Counted from the stretch's first letter, positions 8,157-16,874 are shown. The stretch: 64,000 nucleotides of DNA from Saccharibacillus deserti (GCF_013618475.1 NZ_JABJVN010000001.1:1144355-1208354), one strand, 5' to 3'. Translations and numbers: made by a program. The notes: a model not told the origin generated them from the letters alone.

Positions 8157-8512
8157 GCCGCTTCCCCCATTCCAAGCCGAGATCGATTGGTTTCTATGTG
8201 AACGTAAACGTTCCGTCTGCCGTGTTTGTTACGGAATTCGCGTTCGCAAACGAATATAGCTCATGTGTTGATCGACAACTTCGGGATCGGCGGTATAACG
8301 AATGTCGAAGACGATATGAAAATGTTTCTGGAAGCTTAACGGTTAAGAAGCAGGTCCGAAATCGCAAGATAAAGGAATGCTGCAAAGATATCAAGTAAAA
8401 AAGCGCATTAAGGCGGGTTGGAATAGGATTTGAGTATTGGCAGTTTTTCTTTTTATTTTTTCTGTTTTTGAATTTGGTTTTATTATTGTGAATTTTTCAT
8501 TACCTTAAATAA
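8157..8512. other. Gene-poor gap with possible gene fragment and AT-rich patch
   Basis: No intact gene. On the plus strand, codons ending at a TAA near 8337 read [20 protein letters not shown] followed by EA, which looks like the C-terminus of a lost protein; the frame is broken upstream. From about 8430 the DNA becomes strongly AT-rich and contains a 27-base element (8473-8499) repeated at 18829-18855. Confidence 0.4.
8473..8499 (+). repeat. AT-rich element, copy 1
   Basis: 27 bases matching the copy at 18829-18855 at 24 positions; the core TTGTGAATTTTTCA is also almost present at 10768-10782. Each copy lies beside truncated gene remains. Confidence 0.4.
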
Positions 8513-9127
8513 TTATTTTATTGGATAGAAAAGTTCCAGCTGTTCCATCTTCCTCAGTTCTTCGTTCAACACGTGATTATGATCGGCTCCGACGATGCAC
8601 AGCATTTTCTTGCCCGGATGCCGCTTGATCGCATTCTTGATCCGCTGCATCATAATGATATGCCTCCCCGTCCAACGAAACGCATGCGCTTCGGCATCCA
8701 GCCGCTCCAACCATTGATATTTAAGCCGCGTCGTTTCGTCAAAAGCTTCGCAGTTAAACGCGATCTCCCCTTTCCCTGCCGCTGCAAGCTGCTTCTCCCA
8801 CCACTCGTCCGACTTCGCTTCAAGCTTGATACGGGCTTCCCCCGAGTAATGCCGCATATAGTCGAAATCGTTCCATACATCGAGTTCCACCCAGTCGATC
8901 GGCTCAAAGGCATACCCCTTTTCTTCGCACAGCGGGAAGATCAATTCATAATACTCGCTTGGCGGTTCTCCCCAATATCCCCGATCGAGCGAATTCTGCC
9001 TGTATTTGTCCCAACTCGCCGGCAGCACTTCCCCGCAGATTACGTCCGGATCGAAGTCGAGGATAAGGGCTTTGATCGTTTCAAGCGTGAGTCCGTGCTG
9101 AATACGCAGTTCTTCGTTATGGACCAC
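8513..9127 (-). pseudogene. TraB/ChaN-like (EreA-superfamily-like) protein, 5'-truncated
   Basis: The readable frame gives 204 residues from a GTG, but that codon has no ribosome site and the frame runs upstream only to a TAA eight codons earlier. The protein begins directly in a motif (VVHNEELRIQHGLTLETIK) that in TraB/TIKI and similar proteins follows an N-terminal beta strand, and continues with FDPDVICGEVLPASWDKY and a C-terminal MLCIVGADHNHVLNEELR. The missing start suggests loss of the 5' end, with an AT-rich junction at 9130-9165. Family assignment is tentative. It could still be translated as a short protein. Confidence 0.5.
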
Positions 9128-9165
9128 GCCCAGGGGTGTTCTTAGCCTTTATGTATAGGGCTTAT

Positions 9166-10218
9166 TTATATTTTAATTGTTTTTTCCGGCAGCTCTGCGT
9201 AGTAAGACATCAGTTCGACCACAATCGTCCCTTCAAACGTCCGGTCTACCGGACCAACCGAGTCTACTCGAGTTTTCAATCCATGGGGTCCAAATTCATG
9301 ATCCGATGCAAAAAACAAAGACGTACTGCTCATACCGGACGAAGGTAACGGTTTGGCGTCCAAATAGGTTTGGGCATAAAAATTCAACTGAATATTATCT
9401 TCCGATTCGTATTGGACAAGTGCCAGGACCTGATCTTTCGAACAGACCGACTTGTTAACCTCCATACGCTGCTCCTTGAACCGCTGCCATTCTTCTGCCG
9501 TAAAGCCTTCCGAGGCCGGATTTTCGAATGTCTTTTGGGTTTCTTCCCATATATCGTAGCGTGTCCATGCGTTAACATAAAAGAAGCGTTTTTTTTGGCA
9601 AAAAGGATCGTGAAACGAATATTTGGTTTCGTTTTGCGAATCTCCGAATTCCACCACGATCGGATCGGTATGTACAGGAATCGCGCAAAATGTACGATCA
9701 AACTTTAAGGCAATATCCAGCTCTTGATCCAAGTCGAGATCCGGAAACGGTTCGGAACTTTCCTGCTCATAACAAGTCAAAGATAAACGCTCCAACTCCA
9801 CTTCTTCAAAACCGGCGAGTTCCATTCCGTTTTCGATGAAATGCTGCAGCCGCATATAGAAGGTAGGGTTCTGTTCCATACCGTAAGTCGACTCCGACGA
9901 ATGGAAAGTCATCGATTGGCCTTGAATAATCATCCGGGAGATAAATTCTTGTTGATTGTCAAGAACCGTATCTTCTCTCAGATGTCGCTGCATGAGTTCA
10001 CGATTGGAAAAGGTTTCTTCGGATTCGTAAACGCTTTCTTCTTCGTCCGGGCCCGGCGAACGTTCCGGCAGTTTGCGCAGCGTCCACAGTTTATGGGTCT
10101 GCTGCTCCAAGGTGATGGAAATCAGCAGAACATCGGTATGGTTGATTTTAACCAGACGGTTGAGCAGGACTTCGCGGTCGGGGACCAGCATCGTATCTTT
10201 CAGTTCTTTTAGCTGCAT
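9166..10218 (-). CDS. Protein of unknown function, 350 residues (parent of the adjacent truncated paralog)
   Basis: Starts at an ATG behind AAGGAGGTTCTT. The protein is soluble and acidic. The N-terminal 200 residues contain VLLNRLVKINHTDVLLISIT and several acidic stretches. The C-terminal 130 residues (TRYDIWEETQKTFENP, then EEWQRFKEQ, VQYESEDNIQLNFYAQTYLD, HGLKTRVDSVGPVDRTFEG, VVELMSYYAELPEKTIKI) are clearly homologous to the fragment at 10321-10722. No known domain is recognised. A paired intact and truncated copy is common for immunity or defence-type genes, but nothing here proves that role. Confidence 0.7.
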   Translation of the reverse strand: MQLKELKDTMLVPDREVLLNRLVKINHTDVLLISITLEQQTHKLWTLRKLPERSPGPDEEESVYESEETFSNRELMQRHLREDTVLDNQQEFISRMIIQGQSMTFHSSESTYGMEQNPTFYMRLQHFIENGMELAGFEEVELERLSLTCYEQESSEPFPDLDLDQELDIALKFDRTFCAIPVHTDPIVVEFGDSQNETKYSFHDPFCQKKRFFYVNAWTRYDIWEETQKTFENPASEGFTAEEWQRFKEQRMEVNKSVCSKDQVLALVQYESEDNIQLNFYAQTYLDAKPLPSSGMSSTSLFFASDHEFGPHGLKTRVDSVGPVDRTFEGTIVVELMSYYAELPEKTIKI

Positions 10219-10320
10219 AAGAACCTCCTTGGATAAATAAAATGACGCCGCACCCTCCCTCGCTGCTTCCTCAACAAGGCTGCGATACCGGAGAGGCGGC
10301 TTATTTTCTAAGTTTTCAGC

Positions 10321-10722
10321 TTAAAGCTTGATGGTTAGTTCCGGCAGCTCCAAGGAATAAGATAGCAGTTCGACAACAAAACTCCCGCTAAATGTTTTGT
10401 CTACCCAACCAATGGTCTCTACTCGGCGTTTTAATCCGTTGTGTCCCAACCCGCGTTCGGTTTTATAAAAAACGGAAAATCCTAAGCCGCCGGTCCAAGC
10501 CCGAGGTTGTGCATCCAAATAATCTTTCGCCAAAAAATGCAGCTGGATATTGTCTTCCGCTTCGTATTCGATAACAGCCAGATCTTCTCCTTTGGAACAA
10601 GCCGATTCAAGGCCTTCAAGATATTGTTCTTTGAACGTCTGCCAATCTTCTTCTGTAGAACTCTCAGGTTTAGGCTTTGCGAAGTTTTCTTCGACTTGTT
10701 TCCAAATATCATCCCGTGTCAA
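10321..10722 (-). pseudogene. Truncated tandem paralog of the 9166-10218 gene
   Basis: 133 readable codons align along their whole length with the last 130 residues of the neighbour: TRDDIWKQVEENF, EEDWQTFKEQ, IEYEAEDNIQLHFLAKDYLD, HNGLKRRVETIGWVDKTFSG and VVELLSYSLELPELTIKL. The start used would be a TTG without a ribosome site, and the frame extends only about 12 codons further to a stop. The N-terminal 220 residues are missing. It is best read as a duplicated, then 5'-deleted gene. It lies 44 bases after the end of the TetR gene on the same strand. Confidence 0.7.
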
Positions 10723-10765
10723 TATCTGCTCGAATTCATTATTATGATTTTCATCTTTTTAGTTT

Positions 10766-11377
10766 CTAATGTGAATTTTTCACTGTTTGAATCGGCCCTT
10801 GAAGATTCAGCAGAATCATCTGCCGCGTCATCTCTTCCGGCGTCTGGCGCATGCCGTCGTTCAGCCAACCGTGGATTACACCGACATAGGCCGAGCCGAT
10901 ATAGCTGGCGATGACGTCTTTTTGTACCGGCAGGCGGCTTTCGTCAAGGTTCGCGAACTTTTCCTCGTAAAACCTTGCGAAATACCGCTTCATGTACTGC
11001 ACGAAGTCCGTCATTGCTTTGCGTTCAAACATGACTTCGAAGAAGGTCTGATGCTTTTTCACATACGTAAATATTCGGCCGGCAATATACGCCTGCTGTT
11101 CGTCGATCGACAGATCGCCTAGCTGCGCCTCGCTTGCTTCGCCGAACAAATCGTCCAGAATATCGTCCGTCACGCTTTGGAGCAGATGGTCCTTCGTCTC
11201 GTAATGCAGATAAAATGTTTTGCGGTTCACGGTCGCGTGCTGCGTGATGTCGGCGATCGTGATTCGGTCGTACGGCTTTTCTTTCAGCAGCAGTAGGAAC
11301 GCTTCCCGCAGCAGCTTTCTCGTGCGCACCACTCTCGGATCAAGCCGCCCGCTTTCTTTCTCGGCATTTGTTGGCAT
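10766..11377 (-). CDS. TetR-family regulator with TetR_C_7-like C-terminus
   Basis: The ATG at 11377 follows AGAAGGGA and gives 203 residues starting MPTNAEKESGRLDPRVVRT; an in-frame ATG 27 codons earlier lacks support. The DNA-binding domain is residues 15-65 (RKLLREAFLLLLKEKPYDRI, ADITQHATVNRKTFYLHYET). The C-terminal part (FFEVMFERKAMTDFVQYMKR, SYIGSAYVGVIHGWLNDGM) matches the DhaS-type group of TetR proteins. It is divergent from the aldehyde dehydrogenase at 11566 and probably controls it. The last codons overlap a TGTGAATTTTTCA box. Confidence 0.9.
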   Translation of the reverse strand: MPTNAEKESGRLDPRVVRTRKLLREAFLLLLKEKPYDRITIADITQHATVNRKTFYLHYETKDHLLQSVTDDILDDLFGEASEAQLGDLSIDEQQAYIAGRIFTYVKKHQTFFEVMFERKAMTDFVQYMKRYFARFYEEKFANLDESRLPVQKDVIASYIGSAYVGVIHGWLNDGMRQTPEEMTRQMILLNLQGPIQTVKNSH

Positions 11378-11565
11378 TCCGATTCCCTTCTTTATCCGTT
11401 TATTCGAATTCCTTTTCCTTATACCCCAATTTAGTCGAAAACGAGGCATAAGCCTCAACCGTGCAACTGATGGCTATTGTAGCACAATGGGTTACCGTCT
11501 ATACTCTAACTATGAGTTGATAGCAATTTAATGTTTTAAAATATAAATGAACAGGAGACTTTCTT

Positions 11566-12879
11566 ATGACACCATCGACTATGACCGCCCACGATCTCGT
11601 TTTGCGGCAGCGCCGCTTTTTCCGCACGGGTCAAACGAAAAGCGTCGCTTACCGCATCGAGGCGCTCAAGCGCCTGCGCCGGGGGATCGAAGAGTATCAG
11701 CCACGCATTTTGGCCGCGCTGCGCGCCGATCTGAACAAATCGGAAGCCGAAGGCTTCAGCTCGGAGATCCGTCTGGTCCTCGGCGAACTGGATTATACGC
11801 TTGCCAATCTGGAACAGTGGGCCGCTCCGCGTGTCGTCCCGACTTCGGAACAAATCGTCGGCGGCACCAGCACGATCCATCCCGAACCTTACGGCGTCAC
11901 CCTTGTGATTGCCCCATGGAACTATCCGTTCCAGCTCGCTTTCTCCCCGCTGGTCGGAGCGATCTCCGCGGGCAACTGTGCGGTGCTCAAGCCGTCCGAG
12001 CTGACGCCGTCCGTCTCGAAAGTGAGCGCCGAGCTGATTCGCGACTGCTTCCCTGTCGAGTACATCGCCGCGATGGAAGGCGAAGTCGAGACAAGCACGG
12101 AGCTGCTGCACGAGCAATTCGACTATATCTTCTTCACCGGCAGTACGCCGGTCGGAAAAGTCGTCATGCGCGCCGCCGCCGAACATCTGACGCCGACCAC
12201 GCTTGAACTGGGCGGCAAAAGCCCGGCGATCGTGCACAAAGACGCCAATTTGCAGCGCGCGGCCCAAAGCCTCGTTCGCGGCAAGTTCCTGAACGCGGGC
12301 CAGACGTGCGTTGCACCGGATTATCTGCTGGTACACGAAGACGTCCGGGAAGAACTGCTGCGCGGAATCAAGCTTGAGATCGCGGACAAATACGGCGAAG
12401 ACGTGACGCAGAATCCGGACTTCCCGCATATCGTCAACGAACGCAATTTCGACCGGCTCAGCCTTTTCCTGACTGACGGCGAAGCGCTGATCGGCGGACG
12501 GACCGTGCGCGAGCAGCGCCTGATCGAACCTACGCTGCTGCACGGGATCGACTGGAACTCTCCGGTGATGCAGGAAGAAATCTTTGGTCCAATCCTGCCG
12601 GTGATGACCTATACCGACCTTGCTCCCGTGCTGGAGGAGATCGTCGACCGTCCGAAACCGCTTGCGCTGTACCTGTTCACCCGGGATCAAGACGTACAGG
12701 ATCTCGTGCTGAATACGGTCTCCTTCGGCGGCGGCTGCGTGAACGAGACGCTGCTGCATATGAGTTCGCATGAGCTGCCTTTCGGCGGCGTCGGCGCAAG
12801 CGGCATGGGTTCGTATCACGGCCGCCAGAGCTTCGAGACGTTCTCGCACCACAAATCGATGCTCGTGCGCAGCGTGTAA
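11566..12879 (+). CDS. NAD(P)-dependent aldehyde dehydrogenase, class 3 (YwdH-like)
   Basis: ATG behind AACAGGAG; 437 residues, slightly shorter than the usual 455 of class 3 enzymes. The cofactor region carries GVTLVIAPWNYPFQLAFSPL and FFTGSTPVGKVV. The general base lies in LELGGKSP and the catalytic cysteine in NAGQTCVAPDY. The C-terminal NETLLHMSSHELPFGGVGAS and GRQSFETFSHHKS are typical of class 3. It should oxidise medium or long aliphatic or aromatic aldehydes to acids in the cytoplasm. A divergent TetR gene suggests induction by substrate. A terminator follows at 12921. Confidence 0.93.
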   Translation: MTPSTMTAHDLVLRQRRFFRTGQTKSVAYRIEALKRLRRGIEEYQPRILAALRADLNKSEAEGFSSEIRLVLGELDYTLANLEQWAAPRVVPTSEQIVGGTSTIHPEPYGVTLVIAPWNYPFQLAFSPLVGAISAGNCAVLKPSELTPSVSKVSAELIRDCFPVEYIAAMEGEVETSTELLHEQFDYIFFTGSTPVGKVVMRAAAEHLTPTTLELGGKSPAIVHKDANLQRAAQSLVRGKFLNAGQTCVAPDYLLVHEDVREELLRGIKLEIADKYGEDVTQNPDFPHIVNERNFDRLSLFLTDGEALIGGRTVREQRLIEPTLLHGIDWNSPVMQEEIFGPILPVMTYTDLAPVLEEIVDRPKPLALYLFTRDQDVQDLVLNTVSFGGGCVNETLLHMSSHELPFGGVGASGMGSYHGRQSFETFSHHKSMLVRSV

Positions 12880-12920
12880 TCCCCGCTTCTTTTTTATCCC
12901 CGCCTCATTCCTCTTTCACG

Positions 12921-12963
12921 AAACGCGGTTCTTCGCCAAGCAGCGAAAGAACCGCGTTTTTTT
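12921..12963 (+). terminator. Terminator after the aldehyde dehydrogenase
   Basis: AAACGCGGTTCTTCGC pairs with GCGAAAGAACCGCGTTT around caagca and is followed by a T-run. Confidence 0.85.
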
Positions 12964-13131
12964 GTACTTTTCTTTTGCCTTTTCCGCTTATCTTCCGCTT
13001 TATTTGCCGGGACCCTCCTTTTCTGCCGCGTCTATTTGCTATCCGATGTAACCGAATGGCCGGCTCGCCCATCTAATGTCTATCTTCACTTACAAAAAAG
13101 ATAAAGAAAGCTTGGAAAGGAACGATGCCGT

Positions 13132-13665
13132 TTGGAAAACGAAGAGTTGATTCGGCGAGCGAGAGACGGGGACCGGGACGCTTTTGTCACCCTGATGCGG
13201 CAGAATGAAGAAGCGCTGCATCATATGGCCTGGTCCATGCTGAGAAAAAACGAAGACGTCGCGGACGCCATGCAGGAAACGGTCCTGAAAGCCTATCGGT
13301 CGATCTCCTCCCTGCGGGAGCCGAACTATTTCAGAACCTGGATGTTCCGCATCCTGATCAACGAATGCAATACCCTGTTGAGAGGCCGGAAAAGGACAGT
13401 CTCGGTCGCCGACTTCCCGATCACCGCTTCCTCTGCCAACGACTATGACCGGGTAGATCTGCGCGATGCGGTCGACCGGCTGGAAGAAAAGCAGCGCACG
13501 GTCGTCATCCTGCATTATTTTGAAGACTTGAGTGTGGCACAGACCGCACAGACGCTGGAATTGACGGAAAGCGCGGTCAAGACGAGACTGATGCGGGCAC
13601 GCGCAGCTTTGATGCAAAAATTCAAATCGAATCCGAAAGGGAGTATGCATTATGAATCCGTCTAA
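13132..13665 (+). CDS. ECF-type RNA polymerase sigma factor
   Basis: TTG start about 11 bases after AAAGG; 177 residues. Region 2 covers residues 1-75 (IRRARDGDRDAFVTLMRQNE, DVADAMQETVLKAYRSISSL, FRTWMFRILINECNT) and region 4 residues 115-165 (AVDRLEEKQRTVVILHYFED, LSVAQTAQTLELTESAVKTR). There is no region 3, as expected for extracytoplasmic-function sigmas. The next gene overlaps by 14 bases and encodes a membrane-anchored DUF4179 protein, the usual anti-sigma partner. The pair probably responds to an envelope stress. The C-terminal tail beyond region 4 is short. Confidence 0.93.
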   Translation: MENEELIRRARDGDRDAFVTLMRQNEEALHHMAWSMLRKNEDVADAMQETVLKAYRSISSLREPNYFRTWMFRILINECNTLLRGRKRTVSVADFPITASSANDYDRVDLRDAVDRLEEKQRTVVILHYFEDLSVAQTAQTLELTESAVKTRLMRARAALMQKFKSNPKGSMHYESV

Positions 13666-14806
13666 CACCGAGCAGCAGCTGGAGGCCGAATTGAACCGCG
13701 CCGGCCGGGTCCCTATGCCGATTTCCCCGCTTGTCCGTTCCCGGCTGGATCACGTCTACGCTTCGCTGCCCGATTCTCCTGCGACGCCTGACGGTTCCGC
13801 CGAAATTGAAAGTCCTGGTGTCCGGGCGATCTTGCGCACGAAACACCGTTTCTCTCTTCTTCGCCGCACCGCTGTAGCCGCCGCTTCGGTCATCGCTTTA
13901 TCTACCGGGCTGTTCGCTTCCGGCTTCGTCTCGCCGGCCATGGCCGATACGATCCGCGATATTCCCGTGATTGGCAGTCTCTTCAGCAAAATGGAGGGCG
14001 ATGCGGGCCTGCGTACGGCGGGCGAACGCAGTCAGGGCTCGTTTGTCGATGCGGCTGCGACCACAGCCGACGGCGTTCGTCTAAACGTACGCGAAACGAT
14101 CTTCGACGGAACTCGGCTTGCGTTTGCCGTCGATCTGACGGTGCCGGGCATCCCGAGCGCAAGAAAACTAGAAGAAAACATGCAGACGGTGAATGTAAGT
14201 CTTGAAGGAATCGGCAAGCTGGACGGTGTCTTCTACAGTAACCCGGAACACAAAAACGGCGACACGTACGGCATGCTGATGGATCTGCCGCTGAATACCG
14301 AACAGGCGCGGAAGCTCGGCACGCATTTTGACGGACAGATCTCGATCTCGTTGGTTGGCCAGCAGCCGCTGAACGTAACCGTGCCGTTCAAGCGAATCAA
14401 CGGGGGCCGCGAACTGCATCTGAATCCCGGACCGTCCACAAGCGATGAACAATACGTGCTGAGCATTGATTCGCTCGACGTGACAGCGTCGACGGTGCAG
14501 CTCGGTACGTCGCTCTCGCTTCGCGATGCTTCGGCTTCGGCCGCCAAGCAGGAAGAACTTCTGCTGAACAGCGCCTACGAAGTCGTTGATGATCAAGGTA
14601 AAGTGCTCGATGTCGTAGGCGGAGAAGGTTCGCTCGAAAACGGTGTGATGAACTATACGTCCAATTACGGTGCCGATCTGAGCCAATCGCAATTTATCGT
14701 CATAAAGCCTTATGTCCGGGCAGACGGAGCCGACAGCGAGGCGGAGAAGGTGTATCTGGAAGCCCTGGCGCTTAAGATCGACTTGACATCGCCAGCCGGT
14801 AAGTAA
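13652..14806 (+). CDS. DUF4179-domain anti-sigma factor, membrane anchored
   Basis: 384 residues; the start overlaps the sigma gene and follows AAAGGGAG. Residues 1-65 would be the cytoplasmic sigma-binding part, one membrane helix follows at about 70-92 (RRTAVAAASVIALSTGLFAS), and the motif ADTIRDIPVIGSLFSKMEGD just outside the membrane is the DUF4179 signature. The remaining 280 residues are extracellular beta-rich sequence. Known family members hold an ECF sigma inactive until a signal triggers release. Translational coupling with the sigma gene supports this. A terminator follows at 14864. Confidence 0.88.
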   Translation: MNPSNTEQQLEAELNRAGRVPMPISPLVRSRLDHVYASLPDSPATPDGSAEIESPGVRAILRTKHRFSLLRRTAVAAASVIALSTGLFASGFVSPAMADTIRDIPVIGSLFSKMEGDAGLRTAGERSQGSFVDAAATTADGVRLNVRETIFDGTRLAFAVDLTVPGIPSARKLEENMQTVNVSLEGIGKLDGVFYSNPEHKNGDTYGMLMDLPLNTEQARKLGTHFDGQISISLVGQQPLNVTVPFKRINGGRELHLNPGPSTSDEQYVLSIDSLDVTASTVQLGTSLSLRDASASAAKQEELLLNSAYEVVDDQGKVLDVVGGEGSLENGVMNYTSNYGADLSQSQFIVIKPYVRADGADSEAEKVYLEALALKIDLTSPAGK

Positions 14807-14863
14807 ACGAAACGGTAGACATGAACTTTTACGGACGTTCTCATTTCAAATCCGCGTGATGAC

Positions 14864-14902
14864 AAAAAGGCTCCGGCGAGTGCAAACTCGCGGAGCCTTT
14901 TT
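14864..14902. terminator. Terminator between anti-sigma and RIC genes
   Basis: AAAAAGGCTCCG and CGGAGCCTTTTT flank an inner CGAGT/ACTCG stem; T-runs occur on both strands, so it serves the two convergent genes. Confidence 0.85.
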
Positions 14903-14964
14903 CAATTTATGACAGCTGCAGCAGACAGCCCCGATCTACACGATCCCACGCACGGAAATTTGTG

Positions 14965-15675
14965 TCAGATCGCTTTGCGCGCCTGATCGAACAGAATGTT
15001 GTTTTCCATATGGATATGCTCGAATGTGTCTTTTTCCAGCGCTTCGAGGCGGCTGAGTACCAGGCGATGGGTACCGCAGGCATCCATCGGAGGCACGAAA
15101 TCGCCGGTGATCTCGCGCAGTTCCTTGAGCAGTTCGCCCGCCTGTTCATGTTCGCTTTCCAGCTCGCTGAGGTGAGGCGCAAGCGCCTCCGCCGTTTCCG
15201 CGGAAGGATTCCGGAAATAAGCGGCCAGCAGCGGAAACACATTCCGGTCTTCGTCTTCGGTATGTTCCAGCAGTTCTTTTTTGAGAAGGGAGAAGATCTC
15301 CTGCACCCGCAGCAGATAAGGGCGATGGCCGCCGTGTACGCGGGCAAGCTTCGTCACATAAGGCGTGAGCGCCGGCAGTTCCTGGCGCAGCGTCTCATGG
15401 TACTTGCGCTGGATATGTGCGATCAATTCCTGCGGTTCCAGCGAATTCGGCTTCATTTCCTGATGTTGGGTCACCTGCCGACCGATCTCTTCGATCCGGC
15501 GCAGAACTTCCGCGGTGTCGAGTCCCCGTTCTTCGGCCGCCTGCTTGATCGGCATTTTGCCGCCGCAGCAGAAGTCGATCCGCAGCTCGCGGAACAGGTC
15601 GCCCGTACGCGGCTGCTGGCTGACAATGTCCGATACCCAGGTTTCTTCGTTAAATGTTTGATTCATGGTGGTCAT
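14965..15675 (-). CDS. Iron-sulfur cluster repair di-iron protein (RIC/ScdA/YtfE)
   Basis: The ATG at 15675 follows GGGAGG with 8-base spacing and gives 236 residues (MTTMNQTFNEETWVSDIVSQ). Residues 1-60 are the ScdA N-terminal domain with RTGDLFRELRIDFCCGGKMP. Residues 80-235 are a hemerythrin-like four-helix bundle with di-iron ligands in HIQRKYHETLRQELP, ELLEHTEDEDRNVFP, LESEHEQAGELL and HIHMENNILF. The protein repairs Fe-S clusters damaged by nitric oxide or oxidants. An Fnr-type promoter upstream (15733-15775) fits induction under low oxygen or nitrosative stress, as known for the family. Confidence 0.94.
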   Translation of the reverse strand: MTTMNQTFNEETWVSDIVSQQPRTGDLFRELRIDFCCGGKMPIKQAAEERGLDTAEVLRRIEEIGRQVTQHQEMKPNSLEPQELIAHIQRKYHETLRQELPALTPYVTKLARVHGGHRPYLLRVQEIFSLLKKELLEHTEDEDRNVFPLLAAYFRNPSAETAEALAPHLSELESEHEQAGELLKELREITGDFVPPMDACGTHRLVLSRLEALEKDTFEHIHMENNILFDQARKAI

Positions 15676-15732
15676 GATTTGTGCCTCCCGTATATGAAGA
15701 TGAATAAAGGGTCTGTCGTCTTTTTCTTCTTC

Positions 15733-15775
15733 AGTATAGGCGGGCGGATCGGAGGACCTTGTGATTCCAAGCACT
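15733..15775 (-). promoter_or_regulatory. Fnr-type class II promoter of the RIC gene
   Basis: On the minus strand AGTGC-ttggaa-TCACA (15775-15760) resembles the Bacillus Fnr site, and TATACT (15738-15733) follows after 21 bases, the spacing expected for an activator centred near -41. One half-site is perfect, the other weak. A further TCACAAG box at about 15781 makes a wider inverted repeat. Confidence 0.5.
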
Positions 15776-15789
15776 TTTTTTCACAAGTA

Positions 15790-16283
15790 TTATTTTCTGA
15801 ACGTTCGCTCGTTGTCTTCGAAGCGGATCTTGCGGATCCAGGTGCGGTCGACGGTCCGAACGATGAGGCCTTCCGCTTTCCCGGCGACTTCCATCCCTAC
15901 CTCAGTCTGTTCGAATCCTTTCAAATAAGCAAACGTGTCGGCAAAAGAAACCGGGAATTCGCCGCGGTCGACCGTATCCAGCAGCGGAGCCGCCTGCAGG
16001 TCCAGGGAGTCGACAATTCTTTCCTTGGCCTGCTCATTGTAAAAAGGCCGGTTCCCGTGATCGCGCCACTGCGCTATTTTCTCCTGGGGCTGTGCAAGCA
16101 GCGCGTCCAGTTCTTCCCGGTTCAGCGAAAAAACATCGAACACCCGGTAGTTTTGCGTTTTGTTGCCGGAATAATTTTTGGAAGCTTTGGTCTTGCCGCC
16201 ATAGGATTCCTGATAAAAAACGGTCAATGCCCGGTCAGGATGCTCGGGTATTTGGTCAAAGAGTTGATTTTGTTCAAGTCCAT
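15790..16283 (-). pseudogene. RNA ligase family gene with internal deletion and frameshift
   Basis: An ATG at 16283 with GAGGAGA upstream starts MDLNKINSLTKYPSILTGH and hits TGA at 16226. From 16227, one base frame away, 145 codons read on as YQESYGGKTKASKNYSGNKT, RVFDVFSLNREELDALLAQP and a C-terminal AEGLIVRTVDRTWIRKIRFE. Both pieces match opposite parts of ATP-dependent RNA ligase/nucleotidyltransferase proteins, whose middle, including the KxDG lysine motif, is absent. The gene is therefore a relic after loss of roughly 150-200 codons. It follows the TetR gene by 18 bases. The family assignment is from remembered motifs. Confidence 0.65.
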
Positions 16284-16301
16284 TTCGATTTCTCCTCTTC
16301 G

Positions 16302-16874
16302 TTAGGGGCTGACGCGGAACAACAGGGCGAACTGCTTGGCCATGAATGACGGCGTATACGGCATATCGCTGCGCAGCCAGCCTGCGATGGTGCCGATCAG
16401 GGCGGCGGAACCGAACCAGATCGCGACATCGGGCTGAACCTGACTGTTCTTGACCGGCATTTCCTGGATACCTGTTCGGATCTTGCTGACGAATACGTTC
16501 AAGAGACGCTCATGAAAAACAGGCGTTTTCCCGGCTCCCAAGACGACTTTGTAGAAATCCGCATTGGCCGCAATATGTTCGAGCAGACCCAGCAGCATCG
16601 TCTCGTTCGTGCCGTTTCGATGCTGTTCGATCGTGCGCGTCATCACGCGCTCCACATCCTGCGCCATCTCGTCCGCCATCGTCTCCAGCATATCGTGGAT
16701 ATCTTTGTAATGCAGATAAAAAGTCACCCGGTTGATCGTCGCCCGCTCCGCGATCCGGTTGACGGTAATCTTGTCCACATCCATCTCCTGCATGAGTTCG
16801 ATCAAGGCGTCTTTGAGCAGCTGGCGGGTGCGCAGCACTCTGGGGTCGGTCCTTTTTTCTTTCGGTTCGCTCAT
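16302..16874 (-). CDS. TetR-family regulator
   Basis: 190 residues starting MSEPKEKRTDPRVLRTRQLL. The helix-turn-helix lies at residues 15-60 (DKITVNRIAERATINRVTFY, LHYKDIHDML). The C-terminal domain (FGSAALIGTIAGWLRSDMPY) is of the same TetR_C_7/DhaS type as the regulator at 10766-11377. It is divergent from the efflux gene at 17101 with a 226-base AT-rich gap that should contain its operator, so it probably represses that transporter. The remains of an RNA ligase gene follow on the same strand. Confidence 0.9.
   Translation of the reverse strand: MSEPKEKRTDPRVLRTRQLLKDALIELMQEMDVDKITVNRIAERATINRVTFYLHYKDIHDMLETMADEMAQDVERVMTRTIEQHRNGTNETMLLGLLEHIAANADFYKVVLGAGKTPVFHERLLNVFVSKIRTGIQEMPVKNSQVQPDVAIWFGSAALIGTIAGWLRSDMPYTPSFMAKQFALLFRVSP

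Noticed and set aside
8150-8398. 82-codon plus-strand frame in the 8.2-kb gap
   Set aside because: Composition is not protein-like; a different frame holds a better-looking, but broken, C-terminus.
13047-13080. ECF-type autoregulatory promoter before the sigma gene (TGTAACC)
   Set aside because: The spacing to a CGTC/GTC-like -10 is wrong, so an autoregulated promoter could not be supported.
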